Assembly (NCBI GenBank): GCA_900554415.1
Contig: USGU01000005.1
Coordinates: 27,017-91,016, forward strand
Source of the DNA: an uncultured Lachnospiraceae bacterium
GTDB taxonomy: Bacteria > Bacillota > Clostridia > Lachnospirales > Lachnospiraceae
Direction of reading: 5' to 3'
DNA length: 64,000 bases
Part shown: piece after piece, positions 27,422 through 36,432 of the stretch
Position numbering within the stretch: the stretch's first letter is position 1
Layout: each line of letters starts with the position of its first letter
Notes under the pieces: generated by a model
Database searches by the model: none
What the model saw: the letters and a program-made list of their open reading frames with translations, nothing else
What the model was told of the DNA's origin: nothing
Made by a program: the position numbers and the translations under genes

Positions 27422-28342
27422 CTAACTTAACTGAATTTCCGGGTTCAATACCGCATACAGGATATCAACCAGCAAATTAATAACAATAAAGTGCAAAGAG
27501 AAAATAAGGATGAGTGACTGAATCGCTGGATAATCACGGTAATTTACAGACTCAATCAACAAACTTCCCAATCCTGGATAAGCAAATACACTTTCTGTGA
27601 TAACCGAACCTCCAAGGAGGAAACCAAACTGTAAACCGATTACAGTTACTACGGAAATCATAGAGTTACGGAATGCATGCTTCCAGACTACGATTTTTTC
27701 TTTAATACCTTTCGCACGAGCTGTACGAATATAATCTTCTTTCAATACTTCAATTAATGAAGAACGGGTAAAACGAGCTACTACCGCAGCTACACTTGTT
27801 CCCAGTGTAATGGCAGGAAGTACAAGACTCTTTAACGAATCTGCTCCTGTAGTAGGGAACCATTTTAAATTGACACCAAATACAATGATAAGCATAAAGC
27901 CTATCCAGAACGAAGGCAGCGAGATACCGGATACCGCTAACGTCATACCTGTATAATCCTGCCATTTACTTCGATTCTTTCCGGACCATACACCCAACAA
28001 AATTCCAACAAGAGAGCTCCACAGCAGACTGGCAAGTGTCAGTTTTACTGTATTCGCATATCTGTTGGAAATTTCTGTAGTAACTGGTCGTTTTGTTCGA
28101 AGTGATGTTCCAAGATCTCCCTTAAAAAGACCTGTAACATAATTAACATATTGTGTTGGAATTGGTTCGTTTAATCCTAACTCTTCACGAATAACTTCAA
28201 TATCTTCCTGAGTTGCCTGGGCCCCTGCAACCATCTGTGCAGGGTCCCCAGGGATTAATCTTACAAAAAAGAATACAAAAGTTACAACGATGATCAGAGT
28301 AGGAATTACTTCGACAATTCTTTTCGAGATGTATCTTAGCAT
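27422..28342 (-). CDS. oppB: Oligopeptide/dipeptide ABC transporter permease (OppB/DppB type)
   Basis: A 306-residue permease. It opens MLRYISKRIVEVIPTL and has RLIPGDPAQ near residue 30, both typical of DppB/OppB, then six membrane segments with the EAA loop RTARAKGIKEKIVVWKHAF. It follows the binding-protein gene by 30 bases and is the first permease of the operon. Confidence 0.93.
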   Translation of the reverse strand: MLRYISKRIVEVIPTLIIVVTFVFFFVRLIPGDPAQMVAGAQATQEDIEVIREELGLNEPIPTQYVNYVTGLFKGDLGTSLRTKRPVTTEISNRYANTVKLTLASLLWSSLVGILLGVWSGKNRSKWQDYTGMTLAVSGISLPSFWIGFMLIIVFGVNLKWFPTTGADSLKSLVLPAITLGTSVAAVVARFTRSSLIEVLKEDYIRTARAKGIKEKIVVWKHAFRNSMISVVTVIGLQFGFLLGGSVITESVFAYPGLGSLLIESVNYRDYPAIQSLILIFSLHFIVINLLVDILYAVLNPEIQLS

Positions 28343-28372
28343 TTCTAATCACCTTTCAACGGCTGACATTCT

Positions 28373-30037
28373 TTATTTTGCCATTCTGGCATTTCTGATC
28401 CACAGACCACCATCCGGCATGTTACCTACATTAATAATGTTCTTATTGTTACCCCATGTGTTGCTGTCGAATGCAAGGCAAACCATTGGAGATTCTTCCC
28501 AGATAATATCCTGAGCTTTTTTGTAAGCTTCTGCTCTCTTATCCGGATCTGCTGTCTTAAGTGCATCAAAGAGGAGAGAATCCACTTCTTTATTCTCATA
28601 ATAGCAGATATTGTAACTCATTGGCGGCTCTGACTCAATTGCAACAAGTGGACGAATACCCCAGTCAGCATCTCCTGTTGATGGTGACCATCCGATTGTG
28701 TACATATCCACTTCTGCATCAGCACCTGCGTCTGTGCAGCTTGCTACTTTTTCCTGAAGGATGGCATTTTCCATACCATTTAACTGAAGATTGATTCCGA
28801 CCTGCTCTAACTGCTGTTTCAGGAATTCTGCCTGTTTCTGGTTTCCTGTTGTAGAAGCATACATAAGTGTTGTTGTAAATCCATCCGGATATCCTGCGTC
28901 TGCTAACAGTTCTTTTGCTTTTTCAATGTTATACTTGTATACGTCATTGGCAACATGGAACTGTACGTTTGGACCAATGATAGAGTCTGCCGGTGTTGCA
29001 AGACCATTCTTAACAACTGCACAATATGCGTCTTTATCAATTGCATAGTTAATTGCCTGACGTACTCTCGCATCATTGAATGGAGCTTTCTGGTTGTTCA
29101 TGAATAAGTAACGAACAACAATACTTTCGTCACTTTCTACATTAAGGTTAGAATCCTGTGACAGTGCTGCAAAGTTTTCACTTGGTATCGGCCAGATTAA
29201 ATCTGCTTCGCCAGACTGAAGCATAGCTACACGTGTTGCAGATTCAGCTACCGGTTTGAATGTAATTGTCTTGAATCCGGCATCAGATTCTGCAAGTGGT
29301 GTTCCACCACAGATATCTTTGTCATATCCCCACCAGTCTTTGTTAAGTTCCAGTGTAAGGTGTTCGCCTGCTACCCATTCTTTGAATGTGTACTGACCTG
29401 TTCCTACAGGTTCTGCTGCAACGGTTGCGCTTCCTTTTTCAATCTGTTTCGGGCTTACGCAAACAGTACATGGATGAGCAAGGTTGTTGATGAATGCACC
29501 GAATGGTGAAACCAAAGTAACTTTGATTGTATATTCATCTACGATTTCTGTCTTGTCCAGAACATTTGACAGGAAAGTTGTTCTCTTAAGACCAAGGGAT
29601 TTGTCTGCCCAACGATCGAAGTTTGCTTTTGCTGCTTCCGCATTCCAAGGTGTTCCGTCTGAGAAAGATACACCTTCACGAAGTTTGAATGTGAATTCTG
29701 TTGCATCATCATTTGCTTCATAACTTTCAGCAAGCATATTTACTACATTCATATCTTCGTCGAATCCAAATAAACCGTCCATCATAAGTCTCTGAACGTC
29801 ACCTGATAAGGTATCATTCGTATCCATTGGATCCAAAGTTGTGAAGTCAACTGATACAGATGCTACAAGATCGTGATCCTGAGACACTGATTCGCCTTCT
29901 GCGACTTCTGTTTTTTCTGTTGTTGTCTTGTTGCCTGTTGTACCTTTAGAGTCTGTGTCTTTTCCTGAAGAGCCACAGCCAACCATAGCCACTGCCATAA
30001 CTGCTGCGAGAGTCCAGGCTAAAATTCTCTTTTTCAT
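28373..30037 (-). CDS. Peptide ABC transporter solute-binding lipoprotein
   Basis: A 554-residue family 5 extracellular binding protein. The signal sequence ends in MVGC, a lipobox that anchors Cys20 to the membrane, followed by a Ser/Thr/Lys-rich linker (to about residue 50). The SBP_bac_5 fold is recognisable from LDPMDTNDTLSGDVQ, FTFKLREGVSFSDGTPW and VRQAINYAIDK. It is the first gene of the permease operon and probably the most highly expressed. The ligand (di- or oligopeptide, perhaps with D-residues given the M55 gene) is inferred from context. Confidence 0.93.
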   Translation of the reverse strand: MKKRILAWTLAAVMAVAMVGCGSSGKDTDSKGTTGNKTTTEKTEVAEGESVSQDHDLVASVSVDFTTLDPMDTNDTLSGDVQRLMMDGLFGFDEDMNVVNMLAESYEANDDATEFTFKLREGVSFSDGTPWNAEAAKANFDRWADKSLGLKRTTFLSNVLDKTEIVDEYTIKVTLVSPFGAFINNLAHPCTVCVSPKQIEKGSATVAAEPVGTGQYTFKEWVAGEHLTLELNKDWWGYDKDICGGTPLAESDAGFKTITFKPVAESATRVAMLQSGEADLIWPIPSENFAALSQDSNLNVESDESIVVRYLFMNNQKAPFNDARVRQAINYAIDKDAYCAVVKNGLATPADSIIGPNVQFHVANDVYKYNIEKAKELLADAGYPDGFTTTLMYASTTGNQKQAEFLKQQLEQVGINLQLNGMENAILQEKVASCTDAGADAEVDMYTIGWSPSTGDADWGIRPLVAIESEPPMSYNICYYENKEVDSLLFDALKTADPDKRAEAYKKAQDIIWEESPMVCLAFDSNTWGNNKNIINVGNMPDGGLWIRNARMAK

Positions 30038-30116
30038 AATACAAGAAACCTCCTTTAATCATTTTTAATGAAATGTCAAAATTCCTGTCATCCTTTGCCG
30101 TTTCATTATTTCTCAC

Positions 30117-30146
30117 ATTATAGCATCTCAGTACTTCCCACGTCAA
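30117..30146 (-). promoter_or_regulatory. Promoter of the peptide permease operon
   Basis: Minus strand -35 TTGACG (30141-30146), 18-base spacer ending in TGC, -10 TATAAT (30117-30122): near consensus with an extended -10. The leader to the ATG at 30037 is about 75 bases. Confidence 0.8.
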
Positions 30147-30196
30147 GCTTTTCTGCAATCCTTTACTACGTAAAACTTTAATGTGCTAAATTATTC

Positions 30197-30225
30197 TTGA
30201 CAGTCAAAAAAGTAGAATGTATGAT
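30197..30225 (+). promoter_or_regulatory. Promoter of the amidotransferase-type hydrolase gene
   Basis: -35 TTGACA (30197-30202), 17-base spacer, -10 TATGAT (30220-30225), 38 bases before the ATG. It points away from the permease promoter; the two are about 50 bases apart, so a single regulator could control both. Confidence 0.78.
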
Positions 30226-30263
30226 TTATAAGATGAATTTATATTACAGAGGAGCAATGAATT

Positions 30264-30983
30264 ATGAAACCAGTTATCGGCATTTTATCACATATCGGCT
30301 CTCACAGCACCAGTCCTCTCGGAATCAGCACTCTTGGAAATACCTATGTTGTTTCTATAGCAAAAGCAGACGGAGTTCCTGTGATTCTTCCGGTTATCAT
30401 AGACGAAGCAGATATGGAACCGTATCTTGATATGTGTGATGGATTTTTATTCAGCGGAGGAATCGACATTTCTCCTTCCTATTTCAATGAGGAGCCACAT
30501 TTAAAACTTGGGCAGACCAATCTTGAATTAGATAAAACCCAGCTTACATTTATGGAAAAGGCTCTGAAAACAGGAAAACCAATTCTTGGTATCTGCCGTG
30601 GTCATCAAGTGCTGACTGTTGCCACTGGCGGAACGCTTTATCAGGACTTGTCCGAGCATGAAGGCACCTATGTAAAACATTTCCAGGAAACACATAATGG
30701 TGATTATTCTCATAAGGTAACTTTAGAACCAGACTCCCTGATTTCCGGTTTGTTTGAGAAAACCATTTACACAAACAGTTTCCATCATCAGGCAGCAAAA
30801 GACCTTGGAGAAGGAGTAAGAGCAATCGCTTATTCCCAGGACAATATAATAGAGGCAATTCAAGTGGAGAATCACAAATTTGCTTTGGGAATCCAGTGGC
30901 ATCCAGAAGCTATGTTTGCACATGGAGATGAATCTATGCGACCACTCTTTGCCGCATTTGTTAATGCATGTAAAAATAAGTAA
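30264..30983 (+). CDS. Gamma-glutamyl-gamma-aminobutyrate hydrolase family protein (peptidase C26)
   Basis: A 239-residue class I glutamine-amidotransferase-like hydrolase. The nucleophile is Cys in LGICRGHQVL (near residue 112); the His-Glu pair is in GIQWHPEAMF. PuuD, the best-known member, hydrolyses gamma-glutamyl-GABA; others cleave various gamma-glutamyl amides. Divergent placement next to a peptide permease suggests that imported gamma-glutamyl compounds may be substrates. The start follows an AGGAG site nine bases upstream. Confidence 0.88.
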   Translation: MKPVIGILSHIGSHSTSPLGISTLGNTYVVSIAKADGVPVILPVIIDEADMEPYLDMCDGFLFSGGIDISPSYFNEEPHLKLGQTNLELDKTQLTFMEKALKTGKPILGICRGHQVLTVATGGTLYQDLSEHEGTYVKHFQETHNGDYSHKVTLEPDSLISGLFEKTIYTNSFHHQAAKDLGEGVRAIAYSQDNIIEAIQVENHKFALGIQWHPEAMFAHGDESMRPLFAAFVNACKNK

Positions 30984-31007
30984 AAAACAAGACGAACAGG
31001 ACTACAT

Positions 31008-31067
31008 AAAAAACCACAGAAGCTCTATATCTTATTACACTGATATAACATCCTTCTGTGGTTTTTT
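31008..31067. terminator. Bidirectional terminator between the C26 hydrolase and PfkB kinase genes
   Basis: Perfect 15-base arms (31008-31022 with 31053-31067) with A-run on one side and T-run on the other, and a smaller inner stem in the loop. It can end both converging genes. Confidence 0.85.
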
Positions 31068-31073
31068 CTTACT

Positions 31074-31955
31074 CTACAATAATTTTTCTACTTCTTTCAT
31101 ATATGGGATGGACGGTACAGCCCCCGGTCTTGACACCGCAATTCCCGCTGCAATCGCACACATTCTCATCGTTTCTTCTACACTTTTTCCCTGAATCAGT
31201 CCTGCAATAAAATATCCGGTAAAGGTATCTCCCGCTGCAGTTGTATCTACTGTCTCTACTTTATAAATCGGCTGTTGACAGCGTTTTTCTTTATCTGCAT
31301 ATACGGAGCCCTCTCCACCAAGGGTAAGGACAACCTTTGCATTCTCATATTTTGCTAAAATTCCATCAATGATTTTATCCGGCTCTGTTTCTCCTGCAAT
31401 CTGTCCGCCTTCAATTTCATTTAATAAAAAACAGGAAATTTTATTCATATCACAGGAATCCAGTGCATCGTCAAACGGAGATGGATTTAAGAAAATCTGC
31501 ATTCCTTTTTCATATGCCTTATCAATAATATAATCCAGTTCATTAATTTCATTCTGAAGCAGGATAATATCATCCTTTTCAAACCCGCTTAACACTTCAT
31601 CTACAAACTCACGGGTAATAGCCCTGTTTGCTCCACCATACAGTAAAATACAGTTCTGTCCATTTTTATCTACCTGAATAATGGTATGACCGTTCTTCTC
31701 ATCACACACACGTATGTATTCGTCCCGGATTCCGTATTCTTTTGCAGTCTCCCGGAAAATTTTTCCTTCTTCCCCAATGAGTCCTGCATGATAAACCTCC
31801 ACTCCCGCTTTTGCAAGTGCCGTGGACTGGTTAAATCCTTTGCCACCTAAAAAGGTGTTCATTCCCTGGCTGTTCTGTGTTTCCCCCGGAAGTACCATAT
31901 GATCCACGGTATACACATAATCCAAATTCATAGAACCAAAATTTAATACACGCAT
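31074..31955 (-). CDS. PfkB-family carbohydrate kinase (ribokinase-like)
   Basis: A 293-residue kinase with the N-terminal GGKGFNQSTALAKAG motif and the C-terminal PfkB signature DTTAAGDTFTGYFIAGL that holds the catalytic Asp and anion hole. Ribokinase is the best guess, because of the length and the GGKG(x)NQ motif, but no ribose transporter or rbsD is nearby, so the sugar is uncertain. It precedes the alpha/beta hydrolase end by only 18 bases and may be co-transcribed with it. Confidence 0.88.
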   Translation of the reverse strand: MRVLNFGSMNLDYVYTVDHMVLPGETQNSQGMNTFLGGKGFNQSTALAKAGVEVYHAGLIGEEGKIFRETAKEYGIRDEYIRVCDEKNGHTIIQVDKNGQNCILLYGGANRAITREFVDEVLSGFEKDDIILLQNEINELDYIIDKAYEKGMQIFLNPSPFDDALDSCDMNKISCFLLNEIEGGQIAGETEPDKIIDGILAKYENAKVVLTLGGEGSVYADKEKRCQQPIYKVETVDTTAAGDTFTGYFIAGLIQGKSVEETMRMCAIAAGIAVSRPGAVPSIPYMKEVEKLL

Positions 31956-31973
31956 CTTCTGCTCCTCTTCTCT

Positions 31974-32843
31974 CTATTTTTCAAAAAATGCAAGAATATC
32001 CTGATATACCTGCTCTTTTCCTTCTTCATTAATGACTTCATGCTTCATTCCGTCATAGACCTTGCTTTCCACATTCTGATAACCGATTCGCTTTAAAGTC
32101 CGAAGAGTATCTTCCAGCCCTTTCGTTCCACCGGTTACCGGATCTTCCTCTCCACTGATACTGAAAATGGGAAGATTTGGATTCTTACACTGGTATTTTG
32201 CAAAACGTTTCAACTCTGCATCTGCTTCCCAGATTGTCATTACCGCACGGTTCATATATTTATAACCGGTGCAAAGCGGATCCTCCCGGTATGCCTTAAT
32301 TGCTTCCGGATTTTTCACAACCCAGCTGTTTTCATCATTGTCCCCAATCTGCATAATCCACCGGTTATGGCCTCGTTTTCCGCTGAATAAAGACAATGTA
32401 TTTCCCACGATATTCCCAAATCTGGAAATCGGAATATAATTTACAGTTCCCGATAAAAGCAGCTTATCAATCCGGTCATCATGCTTCTGCAAATAAACTC
32501 TGGAAATCAGAGAGCCAAAGGAATGTCCAAATAAATAGAACGGCTTATCCGGGTAACGCTTCTGCATATAATCTGTCACAAGGACCTGGTCTGCAATGAT
32601 TTCATCAATTCCATCCATATATCCAAGAGGATAGGCATCGTTTAAGGATTCCCCGTGCCCTCTGTTATCGGAAATAATTACCGCATAGCCATGTTCATTC
32701 AGGAATTGAATCAGATGATAATACCGCTCCTTATGCTCCTTGGCACCATGGATGATTTGAATCACACCCTTGGGATTTTCCACGTCAAATACTACCACTG
32801 CCAGTAATAAGCCATCACTCGCCTTTATTTTTAACTGCTCCAT
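31974..32843 (-). CDS. Alpha/beta hydrolase, monoacylglycerol-lipase-like (Hydrolase_4)
   Basis: A 289-residue serine hydrolase. The nucleophile elbow is FGHSFGSL (near residue 108), the acid is in SGEEDPVTGG and the His in GMKHEVINE. The early HGAKEHKERY and NRGHGES are typical of the lysophospholipase/monoacylglycerol lipase group. It is cytoplasmic. Its ribosome-binding site overlaps the stop of the broken ABC-2 permease fragment upstream. Confidence 0.88.
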   Translation of the reverse strand: MEQLKIKASDGLLLAVVVFDVENPKGVIQIIHGAKEHKERYYHLIQFLNEHGYAVIISDNRGHGESLNDAYPLGYMDGIDEIIADQVLVTDYMQKRYPDKPFYLFGHSFGSLISRVYLQKHDDRIDKLLLSGTVNYIPISRFGNIVGNTLSLFSGKRGHNRWIMQIGDNDENSWVVKNPEAIKAYREDPLCTGYKYMNRAVMTIWEADAELKRFAKYQCKNPNLPIFSISGEEDPVTGGTKGLEDTLRTLKRIGYQNVESKVYDGMKHEVINEEGKEQVYQDILAFFEK

Positions 32844-32855
32844 CTTCTTTCTCCT

Positions 32856-33155
32856 TCATGTCCGGGTATCCGAAAACAGACTTCGTATTCTTACCAGGTT
32901 TTCCAGGCAATAACAATACTTTTCTTTCACATATTCTTTTCTGGAAAACGGAAGTGCAAACAAATACGCATGCCCGTTATTCTGTTCATCCATACTGATA
33001 GTGCTTATGGTAAATAATGCTACCATCATTGTAATATATGGCATAAGAAATGTCGAGTATTTGTTCATAACGGAATAAATAATTGTAAATCCAGAATTCC
33101 CTTCAGTTCTTCGATATTAGCAGATCCTCCAACAATGCGTTGCTTTGGCGAATCA
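32856..33155 (-). pseudogene. Remnant of an ABC-2-type transporter permease
   Basis: Only about 50 residues of family sequence are left (from 33068: FLMPYITMMVALFTI, then STISMDEQNNGHAYLF and ALPFSRKEYVKEKY), which is the conserved cytoplasmic-loop block of ABC-2 permeases. After KEKY the sequence turns into an unrelated 19-residue tail and a stop, and no upstream segment or ATPase partner is present. The stretch 33069-33155 between this and the flavodoxin stop has no good start and encodes only a short orphan tail ending GGSANIEELKGILDL in another frame. I read the region as the scar of a deleted ABC exporter. Confidence 0.6.
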
Positions 33156-33656
33156 TTATACCCATCTTTCTATCATTTCTTTTGCGTTATCCACATCGCT
33201 TCCCTTGATTGCCAGACCTGGTGTCACATTTGCTTCTTTTGCCGCCTCTGCAATATGTTTTTCCGTCTTTCCGAGTCCGCTTCCTTCATGTGTACAGAAT
33301 GGATGAATCGTCTTTCCTGTAAAATCATATGCTTCCAGAAAGGTATACACTGCCATCGGCATAGTTCCGCAATAGTTTGGATAGCCCAGATAAATTTCAT
33401 CATAATCATTCAGATTCTCCGGCATAACAGCAAGTTCCGGTCTTGCATTTTCCTTAAAATCCTTTGCTGCTTCTGCGACACATTCTTTGTAATCATCTGA
33501 ATATGGTACCTTCTGCTCAATTTTGAATAATTCTGCTCCTGTTGCTTCTGCAATCATTTTTGCTGCTTTCTCTGTATTGCCGACCTCAATCTTGCGATAC
33601 TGACCACCAAAATAATTTTCTCCTGCTCTCGAATAAAACGCTACTAATTTTGCCAT
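33156..33656 (-). CDS. Flavodoxin
   Basis: A 166-residue flavodoxin-like protein. It begins MAKLVAFYSRAGENYFGG with the FMN phosphate-binding loop, and the second FMN loop is GYPNYCGTMP. It would carry electrons in the cytoplasm. It lies 73 bases after the aldo/keto reductase gene with its ferredoxin tail, and both could form a small electron-transfer pair. Confidence 0.88.
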   Translation of the reverse strand: MAKLVAFYSRAGENYFGGQYRKIEVGNTEKAAKMIAEATGAELFKIEQKVPYSDDYKECVAEAAKDFKENARPELAVMPENLNDYDEIYLGYPNYCGTMPMAVYTFLEAYDFTGKTIHPFCTHEGSGLGKTEKHIAEAAKEANVTPGLAIKGSDVDNAKEMIERWV

Positions 33657-33729
33657 AATTCTTCTCCTCTTTTATCTTAATGCATTTACCTTTGCCATGT
33701 ATTTCTATCTGTTCTTTTCTGTTTCTTTC

Positions 33730-34818
33730 TTATCCTTCAAACGCAGTTGCTACTTTTGTCAGCAGCTCCCGGATTGGAAGGTGCTGCGGACAGACCTGTT
33801 CACATTTACCGCATTTGATGCAGGAAGACGCCTTGCCGCCATCTTTGGTCGTATCCTGATAATGCGTCTCTGTCTTCCAGTCATAAATCATTTTGTCATT
33901 ATAGAAATCAAACAGAGTCGGAATACTGATTTTCATCGGACAGCCATCTACGCAGTATTTACATTCTGTACAAGAAATACTGTCCTGCTTCTTCAGGATA
34001 TCCCTGACCTCTTCTACCGCTTTGTATTCTTCTTCAGAAAATGGTTGAAATTCTTTCATGTAACTGATGTTATCTTCCATCTGCGCTGTATCGCTCATTC
34101 CACTTAAAACCATGAAGATTCCTGGAAATGAGGAACAGTAACGGATAGCATAGCTCGCATAACTTCCTCCGCCCAGTCTGTCAAACACTGCTTTCGCTTC
34201 TTTCTGAAGATTAATCAGGCGACCACCTTTCACTGGTTCCATAACAATAACCGGTTTCCCATATTTCCTGCACACCTCATAACATGCCCAGCTCTGCACT
34301 ACCGGATTATCATAGTCTGCGTAATTGAACTGAAGCTGTACTACCTCAATGGATGGCTGCTCCTGCAAAATTTTCTCCAGCACTTCTGCACTATCGTGGA
34401 AGGACATTGCAATATGCCGAATCTTTCCTTCCGATTTCAATTCCTGGGCAATCTCAAAAGCTCTGCATTTCACATATTTCTGATAACTGTTTGCCTGAAT
34501 GGCATGCATGAGATAATAGTCAAAATAGCTTACTCCGCAGGACTCTAACTGACTTTCAAAGAATGGACGGATATCCTCTTCTTTCTCAAAACAACTTCTG
34601 GAAAGCTTGTCAGCAAGCTGATAAGATTCCCGCGGATATCTAGAGGTAAGACATTCTTTTAATGCAGTCTCACTCTTTCCTTTTAAATAGACCCGTGCCG
34701 TATCAAAATAGGTAAATCCTTCTTCCATAAACCGGTCAACCATCTTCGTAAACTCTTCCTTATCTACTTCTTCCCCAATCATAGGAAGACGCATACAGCC
34801 AAATCCAAATCCTTTCAT
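33730..34818 (-). CDS. Aldo/keto reductase with C-terminal 4Fe-4S ferredoxin domain
   Basis: A 362-residue fusion common in anaerobes. The AKR barrel (residues 1-280) starts MKGFGFGCMRLPMIG and keeps the catalytic Asp and Tyr (YFDTARVY), Lys (DKLSRS) and His (SFHDSAEV). Two cysteine clusters follow, CTECKYCVDGCP and CIKCGKCEQVCP, enough for two 4Fe-4S centres. The redox partner is probably a ferredoxin or the adjacent flavodoxin. The start at 34818 has a strong AGGAGG site. Confidence 0.9.
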   Translation of the reverse strand: MKGFGFGCMRLPMIGEEVDKEEFTKMVDRFMEEGFTYFDTARVYLKGKSETALKECLTSRYPRESYQLADKLSRSCFEKEEDIRPFFESQLESCGVSYFDYYLMHAIQANSYQKYVKCRAFEIAQELKSEGKIRHIAMSFHDSAEVLEKILQEQPSIEVVQLQFNYADYDNPVVQSWACYEVCRKYGKPVIVMEPVKGGRLINLQKEAKAVFDRLGGGSYASYAIRYCSSFPGIFMVLSGMSDTAQMEDNISYMKEFQPFSEEEYKAVEEVRDILKKQDSISCTECKYCVDGCPMKISIPTLFDFYNDKMIYDWKTETHYQDTTKDGGKASSCIKCGKCEQVCPQHLPIRELLTKVATAFEG

Positions 34819-34942
34819 TTCCGTTCTCCTCCTTCTGTTGTTTTCCTTAATATAACGCATTTTCCCTCAAAATGAAATCTTTTCCAGCCATTTACTTTTT
34901 TTTCTTCCTATAAAGTGCTATATTAGGTATGCTTATAGTTTT

Positions 34943-35005
34943 TATGATGCCAGGCACGAAACAATACGCAGGCACCATAGTTGGGGACTTTTTCCTGATA
35001 TTATG
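34943..35005 (+). repeat. Palindromic repeat element, copy B (5' leader of trkA), diverged
   Basis: Reads ATGATGCCAGG, then CAGGCACCATAGTTGGGG, then CTTTTTCCTGATATTATG: the same order of blocks as copy A at 24353-24427 in opposite orientation. The inverted ends are degenerate. It lies between a possible promoter (TGCTATATT at 34917-34925) and the trkA ribosome-binding site, so it would be in the trkA leader RNA. Confidence 0.55.
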
Positions 35006-35031
35006 TTATTGTAGGAGGATATGAGAATATC

Positions 35032-36420
35032 ATGTTTCAGAAGAAAAACGAGCCGAAGCATGGGCTTAATGTTATTATTATCGGATGTGGAAAAGTGGGT
35101 GCCACTCTGGTAGAACAGCTCAGTCGTGAAGGACATGACATTACAATTATTGACCAGAATCCAGAACTTGTTCAGGAATTATCGGGCTTATACGATATTA
35201 TGGGAGTTGTGGGAAATGGTGCAAGTTACAGTGTACAGATGGAGGCCGGAATTACAACCACGGACCTGCTGATTGCCGTAACCGCATCGGATGAGCTGAA
35301 TCTTTTGTGCTGTACCATTGCAAAACAGGTCGGAGACTGCGCTACCATTGCCAGAGTCCGCACCCCGGATTACAGTAAAGAGGCCAATTATTTGAGAGAA
35401 CGATTAGGACTTGCCATTATTATCAATCCGGAACTGATGGCTGCTCGGGAAACCGCAACCATTCTTTCTCTGCCGACCGCTTTGGAAATCAATGCATTTG
35501 CACACGGGCTGGCTGAAATGATTAAGTTCAAAGTGCCAAAGGATAACTATATTGACGGTATGACTGTGGCTGAACTAGGGCAGAGTCACACTACCAACAT
35601 CCATATCTGTGCAATTGAACGTAATAATCAGGTATATATTCCTTCCGGAAATTTTCAGATTGAGGCGGGTGATATGATTTCCTTTATTACGTCCCGTAAG
35701 GTTGCGAAGGCATTTTTCAAAGATATCGGATATAAAAATACACAGGTAAAAAGTGCCATGATTATCGGAGGCGGTACGGCTGCCTACTATCTGGCACAGC
35801 AATTAATTTCCATCGGTGTTTCTGTCAAAATTATTGAGCAGGACAGAAAACGTTGTGAACTGCTCAGCATCCTGCTTCCGAAGGCAATCATCATCAACGG
35901 GGATGGCACTGACCAGTCTTTATTGGAAGAAGAAGGTATCCGCCACACGGAAGCCTTTATTCCGCTTACCGGAATTGATGAGGAAAATATCATGCTGACG
36001 CTGTACGCAAGACAGGTCTCTTCCGCAAAAGTAATTACCAAAATCAACCGAATTACATTCAAAGATGTAATAAATACATTGGATTTAGGAAGTGTTATTT
36101 ACCCAAAATACATGGCTGCGGAAGCGATTATTGCCTATGTCCGTGCCAAAAACGCTTCCCAACACAGCGAAGTAGAAACCCTTTATCATATGTTTGACTC
36201 CAAAGCGGAAGCGGTTGAATTTATTGTAAAAGAAAGTTCAGAAATTACCGATATTCCTCTGAAAGATCTGCAGTTAAAGGACAATCTGCTTGTCTCTCTT
36301 ATCTGTCGTAACGGAAACATCATTTTCCCAAGTGGTGCAGACTCCATTCAAGTGGGCGATACGGTTATGATTGTCACAACACACACTGGCTTCAGCAGCA
36401 TTCAGGATATTTTGAAATAA
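35032..36420 (+). CDS. trkA: Trk system potassium uptake protein TrkA (double RCK domain)
   Basis: A 462-residue cytoplasmic gating subunit. Two RCK_N Rossmann domains (NVIIIGCGKVGATLVEQL near residue 13 and SAMIIGGGTAAYYLAQQL near residue 243) each followed by an RCK_C domain. NAD(H) and possibly c-di-AMP binding through RCK_C control the TrkH channel encoded 12 bases downstream. The ATG has an AGGAGG site about 11 bases upstream. A second, smaller system of the Ktr type faces it from the other side. Confidence 0.93.
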   Translation: MFQKKNEPKHGLNVIIIGCGKVGATLVEQLSREGHDITIIDQNPELVQELSGLYDIMGVVGNGASYSVQMEAGITTTDLLIAVTASDELNLLCCTIAKQVGDCATIARVRTPDYSKEANYLRERLGLAIIINPELMAARETATILSLPTALEINAFAHGLAEMIKFKVPKDNYIDGMTVAELGQSHTTNIHICAIERNNQVYIPSGNFQIEAGDMISFITSRKVAKAFFKDIGYKNTQVKSAMIIGGGTAAYYLAQQLISIGVSVKIIEQDRKRCELLSILLPKAIIINGDGTDQSLLEEEGIRHTEAFIPLTGIDEENIMLTLYARQVSSAKVITKINRITFKDVINTLDLGSVIYPKYMAAEAIIAYVRAKNASQHSEVETLYHMFDSKAEAVEFIVKESSEITDIPLKDLQLKDNLLVSLICRNGNIIFPSGADSIQVGDTVMIVTTHTGFSSIQDILK

Positions 36421-36432
36421 GGGGTGGCAGAC

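Noticed and set aside
31074..31955. Naming the PfkB kinase rbsK outright
   Set aside because: No ribose transport or rbsD gene is nearby, and the family has many sugars and nucleosides as substrates.
33069..33155. A separate small gene ending GGSANIEELKGILDL
   Set aside because: No start codon or ribosome-binding site within the stretch; it reads out of frame from the end of the flavodoxin gene.
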